Positions 36,401-46,685 of a stretch of DNA of 64,000 bases are shown here, piece after piece; the first letter of the stretch is position 1, and the number at the start of each line of letters is the position of its first letter. The position numbers were made by a program, and so were the translations under genes. The stretch spans positions 10,416,001-10,480,000 of the forward strand of contig NC_134161.1 in the NCBI RefSeq assembly GCF_033958435.1, written 5' to 3'. The stretch comes from Carettochelys insculpta. Taxonomy: Eukaryota; Chordata; Testudines; Carettochelyidae. The notes under the pieces are model-generated. The model saw only the letters and a program-made list of their open reading frames with translations, ran no database searches and was not told the origin of the DNA.

Positions 36401-39400
36401 CTCTCTTCTTAAATACAGGAACTATGTGGTTTGTATACTCTGCATGGGCATTGCCCAGAGTGTGCTTGTAGGAGCGTTTAGCGTAGCAGTGTATGCTTGG
36501 AAACTTTCATGGGAAGGGCTCTTCTCAGACTTCTCCTGTGTGGAAGGAGGGTAATTTGAGCTGCACTGAGACTTTGCCATCACTAGTAGTTGTAGGCTTG
36601 TTCAGAATCCAGCCCAGAAAGGGGCTAGGGCACCCACGATCTGGACTTCATTCCATGCTCTGCCACAGACTTCCTATGTGACCCTCAAAAGTGAAGGGGA
36701 TCATGTCAGTGGCAGCTGGGTGCCTAAATACTTTTGAGCATCTTGGCCTTGGTGTGCATGCTTCAGTTTTCCATCTGTAAAATGGTGCTTCTCTGCTTCA
36801 CAGAGGGACTGAGGATAAATACATTAAAGATTGTGAATCTCTCTGATACGATGGTTTACAGGGACCAGATAGGTACATAGGCAGACAGCTGTCTTAGAGG
36901 TTCCTGGTGTGCTGCACTGATATTCATTTTTATCACTCTCATCAGACTCAAAGTGAAGAGCCTGCAAAAAGCTTATTTACTGGCTAATATATAAGTCCTG
37001 TGTTGCTTTCCTTGGCTTAATACCTGCTTAAGAGAGGGACGGATGAAAGGAAGAAGATCTGAACTGTGGGCACTGCAGGGCTTTCTAGACAAAAGGAGGC
37101 AGGCAGCACTGGAATCCCTGCCAGGAGCGGTGAATGCTGTGAGGGAAAATGAAAAGAGAGCTTTCTCCATGGAGATGGGGGTGGGGAGATGTGCCTCTGG
37201 AAGAGGCAGACTGTTGTTTTGAATGGTCTGGGTAGCAATTTATCAGTCACATTTAATTAAATATCTACAGCGGTTGCAGTTAAGTGCCCGCCTTCTACCC
37301 CTTCTCCTGTCTCTTGGGCGCATTATGTGCCAGGCTCCAATCTCAGACTACAGCTGTGAGTTTGAAACTGTTTGCATGGATGCTGCTGAAGGAAAGCCAG
37401 CCTGCTGCTTAGTGTTGGACAGGGCCATTCAGCTGCTGCTTCTAATGGACTAGAGAGGCAGAGTATTTATGGACAGAGAGCTGGTATTAGATGCCACAAT
37501 TAGTGTGATCAGCCACCATCAAGGTTACAGGCTATGAAGGATGGGGTTGATGGCAGGGCAGAACAATGCTGCAGCTGTTGCAGGATTTTGTGCAAGCACT
37601 GTGGAAAGAAAGAAATCCTCTCCTTAGATAAAATGGCAAATCTATGAACCCTGATTCTCGCCCTGTATTTTTCAGGATGCAGAAAGGGGCTCCTCTCATG
37701 TTGTTACAGATGTGAAGTAGCACAAACTGGTCCCACAATCTGCTCAGGCAGGTTTATCCTCCCTTTCTGCTTGAGTTATTCCCCCCCGATGATTGGGCCA
37801 CCAGCCACCTCAGCATCTCACTGGGCTGCATTTACTTGGATTAATTGAAAATATTCCTTGGGCAGGGACTATTCCATACTATCACTGCCATTGGTCACAC
37901 ATGGCCACATGCTCTTGCAGCTGGCACCAGATTGGCTACGCCTGACTGATTCCTTAATAATCAGGAGGAAAAGGCTTGTAGAAACCCTGCATGCTGTGAT
38001 TTATCTGCAGGAAAGGAGAATTTTGGTTTTGTGAGAATGGGGACATGTTCAGATTGCAGCCATCAGCACCAGGGCCATCTCCTAGTTCACATAGGATTAA
38101 ACTGGCAGAACCTGCAGTGGGGCAGCTTTTTCCAGTTTCTAGCAGGACAAACTCCTTTCATGCAGCTGGGCACTGATGGCTGACATGCAGGGCTGGGCGT
38201 TTGGCATTAATGCCCGAGCCTGGGCAAAGCATTTAGAAATTTTAGGTTTTCTTTTCCCCCCAGGACAGATGTGCTTTGCTTGAAGCTTCAACCCCTGCCC
38301 AAATTAGGGCTTCTCTGAGCCTCACTGGCTGGGGAATAGCATAAATCTTGATGCCCAAGTACCTATGGTCATGGTCACAGCTGTAACTACTGTCCAAGTT
38401 TTGCCTGGTTTGGGGAATCCCCACGCTATAACAAGCAACATACCATCTCACCCCCTTTCAGCATGGCTAGCTTTGTATGCATGAGCTGGACCCTTGCTTT
38501 TGAAGAGCAAAATGTGATTGTCTGGAAGTTTGCAGGGGGAGCATGCTTTAAAATCTAAACAAACAGCTGTGTAAATCTGATGCAGGGGTGGTTGGCTTTA
38601 AGAACACCACAAGCAGAAGAGAACTGTTTCTTGAGGTGGGCTGTCCAGGATACCAAATGTGCCCTGCGCCTTTCGCTTGAGGTTGTCACTATACTTGTGT
38701 AGAGAAGGTACAAACCGCCACCAACTAGAATTGCTCACACCAGCAACATAAGATGAAAGATGGGAGAACTGGGTCCATGGTGGTTTTCCCTTAAGTTGCA
38801 CTGTTCTCCAAAAACTGAATTTGCTGGCCAAATGTACTCTGTTCGCAATTCTTTGATACAAAAGTGAACCTCCAAGAAGAATCCTATAGTTATAGGTGAT
38901 GGAGGTAGGTTACTAAGTCTTTTTCTTCTCTAGGTCCTCTGATTCTTAAACTCAGTTACTGCCTGGGTTTCAATGATGCAGCCATATTTAACATGAGATG
39001 CAGCTCCTATCAGAGATATTAATGGGAGGACACCTGGGGGTTGTAAAGTACTGTTCAAAGTGCCCATTGCATTGAGACACACAAGTCTCCGCTGTTGCTT
39101 TTGAGCACAGTATGTGTGTTCACATTTCATACAAACACGAAAATGTTAGAGACATGAGCAAGTGTTACAAGGCCTGTGGAAATACTGCATTATTAATGTG
39201 GCTTATATTTGGATGTATGATCCAAACCTTCTTGGCCGTAGCAATGGAAATGCATTCGCCTGAAAGTCGGACAGCTGGCTGAGAAATGAAAATCTGTACT
39301 TGATTGTTGCTCTGTATTACGTGCTAACTCCAGCTACCACACTGAAGAGCAAGGTGTAAAGACTGAGGTAAGACTTGTACCCAGGACTGCATATTGGTTT

Positions 39401-42180
39401 TAGATGCCCCATACCTTGTTTTAAAAGCCTCTTGCACTCAGAGAGAAGGGGAGCTCTAATTCAGTATTTGCCTTTATGAGAAAGTGCTACAGAAATGAGC
39501 TCAAGCTCTGCATTGTTGTAACTGCAGATGGACTAGTATTTGTTTGTTTTTTGTTTTGTGTGTTAATTTACAAAAAAGTTCCATTCTCTGAGAAAGTAGC
39601 AGGGAAAGCAGGACAGGCCAGGTTCCAGATGTTGGAAGCAAATACCTCTATTGATGTTGGAGAGCTAGTCATCTCTGATGCAAATGTTGTGCCTGCTCAA
39701 ACCAGAATTGAATTTGGCCTGCAGGCTTAACCGGAACACGTGAGTAATAGGGAGCCAAGCATTTAACCACCGGCAAGAGGAAAGTGCTGAGTCCTTGGGC
39801 AGCAAAGCATGCTTTTGCAGGATGAAGGAAAAGCAACTCAGCTCCCTGAGTACAAAAAGGATCATGAAAGCTTGGATTAAACATGCATTGTACTGTCATA
39901 GCAACAAGAGGGAGTCTGACTAGGTAAGAAGTACCAATGCAAACCAGGTAAGAAAACCAGGAAGCTGTAAGCTTAAAGGAGGTAACTGCTACCATACTGC
40001 TGGTGTTAGGAGTAGAGCAATAAGAAGTAACTTATTTTAGTGCTCGCAAAGAGTGTAAACCAGTTTTTAGCTCTGTCTGCCAAGGAATTTTATTAGAGTG
40101 GCTAGAAATCTTTTGAGAGAGACAATTTGCCCAAGTTAAAAAATATTTTGAATACATTTTTCACTTGTGACAGTTTTGACTGAAAGATTTTTCCTGTTAC
40201 GTTTTTAGAGGAAAGCCCCAACTATCATTTTCACTTTTAGAAATTGTCAAATTGACAGTTTTCAAATTATTCACTTGGTAAAATAGTTAAAGTCTAGATT
40301 TTATACCATGCTATTGCAGTGGGAAGCAGTTTCCTACTCATGCTGTTTAGCTGGCCCCTATGAGTAGGCTCAAATTGAGTTGGAAGCTTTAACAGCAGTA
40401 GACTAGGGTTCTAAGTTGCTTGGTCTGGCAGCCACAGGCAGTAGGGCTAAATGCTTTTAAACTTAGATTAATAGGGCCTCTATAAACACACATAGCTCAG
40501 ACAATAGTCTACAGTCTGAGTGCCACCCAGGCATGGGGGAGAAGTGTAGGAACAGCATTTTCTTATTTGGTAATGGCACAGTTTTGTGGCCCATGGGACT
40601 GGGCAAGTAAGGTCGTAGCATAGAGTGGTATCTCAGCCTGTAGCCATAGGGTGTGGTTGTGACTCACATAGACATACCTGAGCTAGCTTAGGCCCAAAGC
40701 AGGGAAGATGAAGCATTATGCACTAAGCCCCCTCATTCTATCCTTTTAGACTTGAGTAAGATTTGTACTGCCCCCACTGAAGCATGCACAGTTGCTGTGT
40801 CACTGGTCCAGGACCCCATCTAGCCAGCGTAGATGTACCTTCATCAGCTGTACTGGAACTAACTAAAATAGTCAGGATCCCCAGAGCGGGTTTCAGCACT
40901 ACCTACGTACCATGCTGGTAATGTTGGGATGAAGTGCGCATATGCAACTGATGCTCCAGGCTATGCTGTGTCCTCTGTAGCTGAAGCTGAGAGTAAAGGC
41001 CTAATGAACAGTGTGGAACATGAGACTGATCAGTGCAAAATTTAACTTAACTCATTGGGCCCCCGTGTTCCCAAAGGATTTGATTTTCAGCAGGCTGCAT
41101 GCACACCAAAACTTACAAAACAGATACAGTGCTGTATCCTGACGTCAACCCACATAAAAGCCGGTAGTCACCCAGTCTCCTGAGGATGTTTTAGAAGAAG
41201 GGGTGGTGGACCGTAGCTGTCAGTGACAGAAAGCTCCCCCAGCCAAGTGAGAGCTGTTCCCTTCCCAGCCCAGGTCCCCTTTGGCAAAGGTACCGAGACA
41301 TCTGACAATCAGGCCTAGGCTTACTTCAGTGCAGTCAGTGGTGGTTTGAAATGATGCCTCAATATTTCCTTCCTGCTACACCTAGAAGTTCCAGAAAGAA
41401 GTGTACAGAGCAACAAGATGATTTTCTATTTTCAGCCCAGCTGTCTGATGTACAGTGAGTGGATGCTGCGATTGTAGTGGCCTGATATGCATCCATCAGG
41501 GCCATGCCTAGGGTGCTGCTTGTGTGTGCTAATTTAGGTAGACATACACACAGCACCTTTGATTGAATAACCATGCTCAAAACAGGAGCATAGCCAAGTG
41601 GCACAGGCAGAAGATTCAGCAAGCTGCCCAACTGCCCACCTATGGTCTTAAAACACAAGACTAGCCCACAGAGCATAATCTTATCTGAAGTGCACTGTAG
41701 AGACACCTCCTGGAGATGGAAATTACACCACCAGCTGGAGCCTGGTACAGGCGTAGGGGCAAATGTGTTTCTCTCAACTCATATAAAACTTTTGATTCCA
41801 GAGTGGTGATGAAAATCAGTACTGAAGATAAGCCTTTAGTAGAAGTAAATTGATAAACAAACATAGGGAGCAGGTTAATGACCTGAGACAGCACGTTGTG
41901 AAATGAGTAACTTTTGCCCTTCAGATTTCACTAGTCATATGCAAATGAAGCTTTAGGCAAATCTGCCTAAGGCTGTGAATGCACAGTTTTATGCTCTCGG
42001 GTACAGAGTTAAAGAGCACTATTGGTTTAATGTGTAAGACTATTTGTTAGCGTAACAGAGATGCAACTAATGACTTCTCTGGGCTTGGTTCAGATTCTAG
42101 TCTGGCACACAAGGACAGAAAAACCCGTGCTGGTGAACGAAGGAAAGAAGGGCTTCACAGACCCCAACGTGGAAATCTGA
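24356..42180 (+). CDS. B3GAT1: B3GAT1, galactosylgalactosylxylosylprotein 3-beta-glucuronosyltransferase 1 (GlcAT-P), 4 coding exons
   Basis: The family transfers glucuronic acid from UDP-GlcA to terminal N-acetyllactosamine in the Golgi, the key step towards the HNK-1 epitope of neural glycoproteins. Exons join as 24356-24467, 28534-29042, 34617-34913 and 42094-42180 (112+509+297+87 nt), giving 334 residues plus stop, the length of the human enzyme. Seen in the translation: a short basic N-terminus, then a type II membrane anchor at about residues 7-26; a Pro-rich stem; the glycosyltransferase family 43 domain from about residue 75; the Mn-binding DDD at 195-197 in YFADDDNTY; the catalytic-base Glu at 284 in GGYQESS; and H311/R313 in the last exon. 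N-glycosylation sequons appear at NYT, NSS and NCT. All junctions are GT-AG and in phase. The start is the ATG of MPKRRD; a longer N-terminus is possible (see 24063-24187). The neighbour GLB1L2 is convergent. Confidence 0.96.
25785..25935 (+). repeat. MIR-type SINE fragment
   Basis: Contains acctcagtttactcatctat ataatg and agagtgttgtcagg. Confidence 0.5.
26434..27143. mobile_element. 710-bp inverted-repeat transposon, same terminal family as 61051
   Basis: Ends GGCTGCGTCTACACGTGCAC / GTGCACGTGTAGACGTAGCC, flanked by ATT on both sides (26431-26433, 27144-27146). Inner copies of the GTCTACACG / CGTGTAGAC motif and CGAAATAGC units recur near both ends, while 26640-26985 is unrelated CpG-containing filler. 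No transposase is recognised, so it is non-autonomous. In intron 1 of B3GAT1. Confidence 0.85.
28534..29042 (+). CDS. B3GAT1: B3GAT1 coding exon 2 (stem and first half of catalytic domain)
   Basis: Acceptor ...cttgtgcag before 28534; donor gtaaga from 29043. It encodes residues 38-207: a variable stem, then EYCLSDRDIVEVV, the UDP-binding part (TPTYSRP), and the metal-binding DDD at residues 195-197 near the exon end. Entry phase 1, exit phase 0. The exon is GC-rich compared with its flanks. Confidence 0.97.
31595..32060 (+). mobile_element. CR1 LINE 3' end
   Basis: Contains gggcttaatctgcagcctgg, gtattaggaaaaactt, caaacacttgtcggggatgg and ggccttgatgac, all CR1 3' phrases in order. In intron 2 of B3GAT1. 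Confidence 0.75.
32740..32850 (-). repeat. MIR-type SINE fragment
   Basis: Reads atggaggaaactgaggcaca gatgaa and a following diverged segment; reverse MIR. Confidence 0.5.
33527..33647. mobile_element. 121-bp short transposon with 8-bp target duplication
   Basis: Ends TAGGGTTG and CACCCCTA are near-complementary, flanked on both sides by CTCTCATC (33519-33526, 33648-33655). The body carries attcctggaga and actccagga as an internal inverted pair. The size and 8-bp duplication suggest a hAT-derived MITE. In intron 2 of B3GAT1. Confidence 0.8.
34135..34275 (+). repeat. MIR-type SINE fragment
   Basis: Contains tgtaacgctggacaagtatg cctccgttttcccaactgta aaagggg. Confidence 0.6.
34390..34555 (-). 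repeat. MIR-type SINE next to B3GAT1 exon 3
   Basis: Reads caaatggaggcttaaac, cacctggtcaaggtcacaaa and cagaatccaggattcctggt, reverse MIR ending about 60 bp before the exon acceptor. Confidence 0.65.
34617..34913 (+). CDS. B3GAT1: B3GAT1 coding exon 3 (acceptor-binding half and catalytic Glu)
   Basis: Acceptor ...ccttacacccag before 34617; donor gtatgg from 34914. It encodes residues 208-306 (99 codons, phase 0 both ends), with WPVAFVGGLRYE, FDPHRPFAIDMAGFA, Glu284 in GGYQESSLL and the NCT sequon at the end. A reverse MIR lies just upstream and a reverse CR1 about 90 bp downstream. Confidence 0.97.
35005..35410 (-). mobile_element. CR1 LINE 3' end
   Basis: Reads catatgggatcagacctgta, ctcatctagtccaatatctc, and aatgtcctctgacagggagt tctgcag, the reverse strand of a CR1 subfamily common in turtles. 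Starts about 90 bp after B3GAT1 exon 3. Confidence 0.7.
36625..36850 (+). repeat. MIR-type SINE
   Basis: Contains ccatgctctgccacagactt cctatgtgacc and cagttttccatctgtaaaat gg. Confidence 0.6.
42094..42180 (+). CDS. B3GAT1: B3GAT1 last coding exon (C-terminus)
   Basis: Acceptor ...gggcttggttcag before 42094. It encodes the last 28 residues, ILVWHTRTEKPVL...EGKKGFTDPNVEI, then TGA at 42178-42180. H311 and R313 are family residues that contact UDP. The exon is too short for simple ORF detection and was found by reading for the conserved C-terminus. Confidence 0.97.
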   Translation: MLVWHTRTEKPVLVNEGKKGFTDPNVEI

Positions 42181-45100
42181 TGCTGTGGGGCTGAGCGGAG
42201 ATCTCACAGGTACACTCTTCCTATGTCTACACAGAGGGAGGAGAGAATTGAGTGAAAAGAACAAGCACTGGAGAAATTTTTCAAGTAAAGCACGAACATG
42301 CATGTACAGTCTCGCTGAAAGCCACGTTTGAGAGAGTAGAAAGTAAATATCACCCTCCTTCTTTACACAGAAAGGGGAAAACATAAGGCCCAGGAAATGA
42401 AAATATCTAGAACAGGAGGGTGATAGTCTGGTTAATGGAGAGGGTGGTGAAAAGAGAAAAGGAACCTATCACTAGAATGACCCTGAGAGTGTAGTCCTGA
42501 AAGAGTTTGGGGTTAGAAGGAAACTTCAGCATGAGGGTTTGTATACAAGGTAAATTAGAGTGGCTTTCTGTGCACTGAAGGACCAGGTGGCCCCTGTTAT
42601 AGCACATGAGGTTGCACTAAGCCTCACTCTGGGCATTTCAGAACCTCCATGCTCCATTGGTACACAGTAACAGGGCAATATGGAGAAAGCCTGCACCATT
42701 GTTTTTGCTATATAGTGGCTGTTGTAGAGAGGACATTTTCCAGGGCCATCACATACTCCTTTTGCCAGTACCAAGTTGTATGGCAGCAGCAGTCAAAAAC
42801 CCATGTTCTCAGACAGGCTTGGGCTAGTTCCAAAGGTCAGCAACTAGCTGCTGTGAGCCAGATAGGTAACACACCCACTGGTTGTCTTTCCTTTGCAGAA
42901 CACTCCATCTCATAGAGCTTGCTCTCAAGCCTGCAGGCTCTTCTCTACAGCAGCCAGCCAGACACACATGCAGCTGCAAGGACCGCTCCTGACTTCCAAG
43001 TGTTTTAAACGTATCAAAAACAAGCAAGCTAGAACAAACCATACCTGCACTGCTCAGACTCTCCCGATCTTCCTCCTGGACTCTGAACAGAACCAGGCCC
43101 TCTGGAGATAGAAAAAGCACAGAAACCGTAGCACTGACCTCACCTTCATTACAAGGTGCAAAGCCCGCAGGATGCTTGGATTGGAAGGAGCATGTGCAGG
43201 GCATGATGCACTCGAGGAGGCCCACCTGGAGCTGGTTTCATGGGGTGTCACAAGGAAGAGAAGCACCACACAGTGTGTGAAACTTTGCCGGAGATGCACA
43301 TACCTACCTTGAATCTGTGTGCAATGGCCTCAGCAGCTCTCTGATTGTGCAGCAGTCACCCGCCCTCTGAGACAGCACCTCTGCCCTTGATTTTGAATGT
43401 AGTTAGTCAGTATTTATTACACTGCACAAGGGCAAAAAGCAAGGCAGATAACCAACAAGTAACTCTTTCTTTAACCTCTCCCCCTTTCAGCAGCAGCTTG
43501 GAGGATTTGACATACCTCTGGGTACTGGTGTTGACTTATTTACAGCAGCCATGGCCATGCTCACTCTCCATGCAAAATGAAAAGGAGGTGCATTCAAATC
43601 CTCTCTTGTGCTAACCTGACTGGCAAGCTTTAGGTGTCAGGCTCCCTGAAGTGCATACCTACCTCAAGGAGCATTTTTTCAAACAAGAGGGGAGGGAATG
43701 GCTCAGCATTTCAGTGAATGGTGATGCAGTGTCCAAGTCCTACCCTATGTCTAATTTGCATTGTAAAGAAGGAATCGCTCAGCAACAAGCAAGCCCACTT
43801 CCATCTATGACTCCTCTTCTTTAGTAGATTTAATGATTTTCAAGATCCTCTAACTTCACCCCATTTCAAGGCCACATCATGCTACTTCTAAAAACTAGTG
43901 TCATAACATGGTACCAATGAAGTCACTGGAGCAGTCCAATGCCTGCTATGCCCTAGCTTAGCACACTAGTAAGGTTGCCTGGGGAACCATAGCTCCAATG
44001 TTGCTTCCACACCTGACTCTACAAAGGGAGGCTTGGAAAAAAAATCTGAACAAAAGCAATCTAAACGAGCCTTAACCCAAACACCTGAAACCCACAGTGC
44101 TGCAAGGCTTCTTCCTTCCTGCAGAGAAAGTTAGTTGGGTGGGGGGTTGTATTGACTGTTCTGCATAAGGTAAACAAACATCAAAGCAGCAGTCTCTGGT
44201 ATCTTAGGTGATGCTTCTATGTCTGAAACTCAGATGCACAAAAGCAAGTTAATCAATTCCCATCCACCCCCTTGCCAGCCCCTTTCAAAAATTGGTTTTT
44301 GTAGATTGCTGCTTAGGTCTGGTGGGACTTCAGAATCTAATCAATGCCCCCCTTCTTTTGGAAAAGTCTGAAGCACAATTTTACATGTGAATGAAAGGAC
44401 AATGTAGTCCTGTAAAGAGAGTCACTTATTTTTTTAACCCTTAACAGCATGTAAAAATTTAGAAATACATAAAATAGCTTCTGTGGGCAGAAACTGCTCA
44501 TTGGACTAATGACAAATCTATATTTCCTAATATTTAAAAAAAAATGGGAATTTTTATTTTCCCTGCTGTGTTTATCAAAACAATCATTGGGGGGAAGTTA
44601 CCTTCTTTAACTGAAAAAGTTCTTTTGTTTCCATTCATGGAAGCCTTGCTACATAGCTTCTGTGAAAACCTTCCTTTATATTCAATGGCTGAAATCCAAA
44701 CTGGATAGCAAAGATTTTAATGCAACTGGTATCCACTTGCATTTTGGGAACAGCCATCATTAGCTAATGTCAAACAGTGGTGCTCTGCATCAAAGCAGCT
44801 TTGTTCCATTATTATACTAGCCTCCCACGTGCAGCGCTCAGTCTGTGTATCTTGAAGGGGAAACAAAGAGGTATTTTCAAAAGGGTTGCAAAGTTTTCAT
44901 GATATTCAAGTTCTTTTCAACTGCCCTCCTAGCTGCATGTCTGTTTGTTTATTATAATAACCCTGCTGGATTGCAGCCTTCCATCCTCTGTAGGGAACAG
45001 CGCCTGATGAAACGCAAAGGACCAAGTCTTTAAGACAACCCTGCAAATACAAACATGCTCCACTCTCTCTGGAAAGTCAGCGGCAGGAGACTCGGCCTTT

Positions 45101-45222
45101 TCATCTGTTGTGGCTACCAGGGCTCAGAGCCTGGGAGAGCAAAGGCCCAGATGCTGTGGTGAGACAAGCCCTGACTGGGATGGAGGATGGAGTGTATTAC
45201 AGCTGCACTGTCTGTTCTCAGT

Positions 45223-45243
45223 TTTAATTAAACTATATTTAAT
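45223..45243 (-). terminator. ATTAAA signals on the - strand, candidate end of GLB1L2
   Basis: TTTAAT at 45223-45228 and 45238-45243 reads as ATTAAA on the - strand. These are the first such signals I see downstream of the GLB1L2 stop at 46599, implying a 3' UTR of about 1.4 kb that meets the B3GAT1 3' end. Assignment is tentative. Confidence 0.3.
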
Positions 45244-45249
45244 TTGTTA

Positions 45250-45255
45250 AATAAA
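45250..45255 (+). terminator. AATAAA poly(A) signal, candidate end of B3GAT1
   Basis: AATAAA lies in an AT-rich block that also has ATTAAA at 45227-45232 and 45256-45261, followed by T/G-rich sequence (atatggtttttaactgttg). It is the first canonical signal I see after the stop codon. Confidence 0.5.
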
Positions 45256-45275
45256 ATTAAATATGGTTTTTAACT

Positions 45276-46598
45276 GTTGAAATTCCTGTGAAATTGATTG
45301 TTACTGCCATTACCAGGCATTTAAATCTTACTCTACCTCCATGGGATTAAACTGCTCCCTCAAGTACTGACCTGACTCCTCTTTTAAGGCTACTCTAGGT
45401 CAGAGAACATGTTGGTTGCAAGAGAGATGACTGGCTCATAGACATGGCCAATTGTGCCCTGGCCACTACACCATGAGAGTTTGAGGATATTTATACCATC
45501 TTCCCTGAATATTAAGCAGAAAGCAAGTTTTCAGAGACAGCAATGGCTCTTTTCAATATCTGAAATATTGCACTGCAAGTATATGCAATATTTGACTCAT
45601 CAAACACTGAACCCAAGTGGAGAGTTAAAACACTATGATCACTGTGCTTCGGTGCCAGGCTCCCTTATTCCTGTTCATTCACATCCATTTAAAAAAGCCC
45701 TAGGAAAAGTGTTGCTGGAACCCTTCCAATGGAGGTGCTGATTTGTATCCACTCTAGCTCTCCCCAGCTCAAGACAAAGGAGGGACAGTTTCTCCTTTTG
45801 AGGCTATATAAGGCTAGCTGTGCCTATGCATCTTTCCCCCGAGGTCAAGGAGGAGCTGTGCGTGGATGGGAGTTGGGCCCCTTATGGTATGGAGTATTAC
45901 AGCTGGTAGTCTAAAAAAATAAGTGTGTATGGACAGGCAAGGTTTGATCCAAAGCAGTGGGCTGATTATTCTTTTCTACTTCTGAACCTGCCCTTTGAAA
46001 GGTCCATGAGCTGCTTGAGTTGGAACCCTAGTTTGACCTGACAGTCCTGGTCTGGTGGAGGCTGATGAAGGAGAAACACAAGTAACTTTAGGAACTGACT
46101 TTTTTACCACAAAAAAAGAGAACCTCAGAATATTAAAAATTAACTGTTAACATCCAGTTTGGCTTCCAACAATTGTACAAACAAAGCCCCTTCTCCACCC
46201 AGAAAGGCTGTTTCAATTATGCCTGAAAGCTCAGCAGAATGTTCCTCAGCCAGTTGTTCTGTTTCACAGAAATTCTCTCCCCTTTCAATCAAACAGGAGA
46301 TGCTTACACAGTGGCAGGGCTCAGCTCAGATGGTTCCTTCCCACTCTGTTTTCCTCCTTGCCCTGGACTGTCCATTTCATCACAGCCACCGATCCAAGCT
46401 GGAGGCCAGCTGTAGTGTTGCATTTGGAGATGTCCTGGGACAAATGATGGACTCACCTTGCAGTCTACTTTCTAAACTTGTTGCTAGGGAGCAAATCCTT
46501 TACCATAGTGTAGTGGAAATTAACACGACAGTCTGTAGGCTGACTGATGCATCCCCACACATGTTCAAGACGAACTCAATGGGGGGCAACTTTCCTGC
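45276..46598 (-). other. Probable GLB1L2 3' UTR and the gap between the convergent genes
   Basis: No exon or clear interspersed repeat is seen. If the - strand ATTAAA signals at 45223-45243 are used, this is all GLB1L2 3' UTR and the two genes abut or overlap at their ends. Confidence 0.35.
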
Positions 46599-46685
46599 TC
46601 AGTCCACGTAGTGAGTCCTTCCTAGATAAGGTAAATCTACAGATTGTACGATCCGGCCTGCACTGTGTTCTTCAAAAATGATAAC
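46599..46685 (-). CDS. GLB1L2: GLB1L2 last coding exon
   Basis: 87 bp: 28 codons, [10 protein letters not shown]...[13 protein letters not shown], then TGA at 46601-46599. Acceptor ...ttattctctag. VI.FEE is the family's C-terminal signature. Confidence 0.94.
   Translation of the reverse strand, partial: VIIFEEHSAGRIVQSVDLPYLGRTHYVD

Larger units (their letters stand above)
34914..42093 (+). other. B3GAT1: B3GAT1 intron 3 (7.2 kb)
   Basis: It holds a reverse CR1 (35005-35410) and a MIR (36625-36850). I see no other exon or recognisable repeat in 36.9-42.1 kb. Confidence 0.7.
42181..45275 (+). other. B3GAT1: Probable B3GAT1 3' UTR (about 3.1 kb)
   Basis: No exon or clear interspersed repeat is seen after the stop codon until a cluster of poly(A) signals at 45227-45261. 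I see no AATAAA on the + strand earlier in the interval, so a long 3' UTR is the simplest reading. Extent is inferred. Confidence 0.5.
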
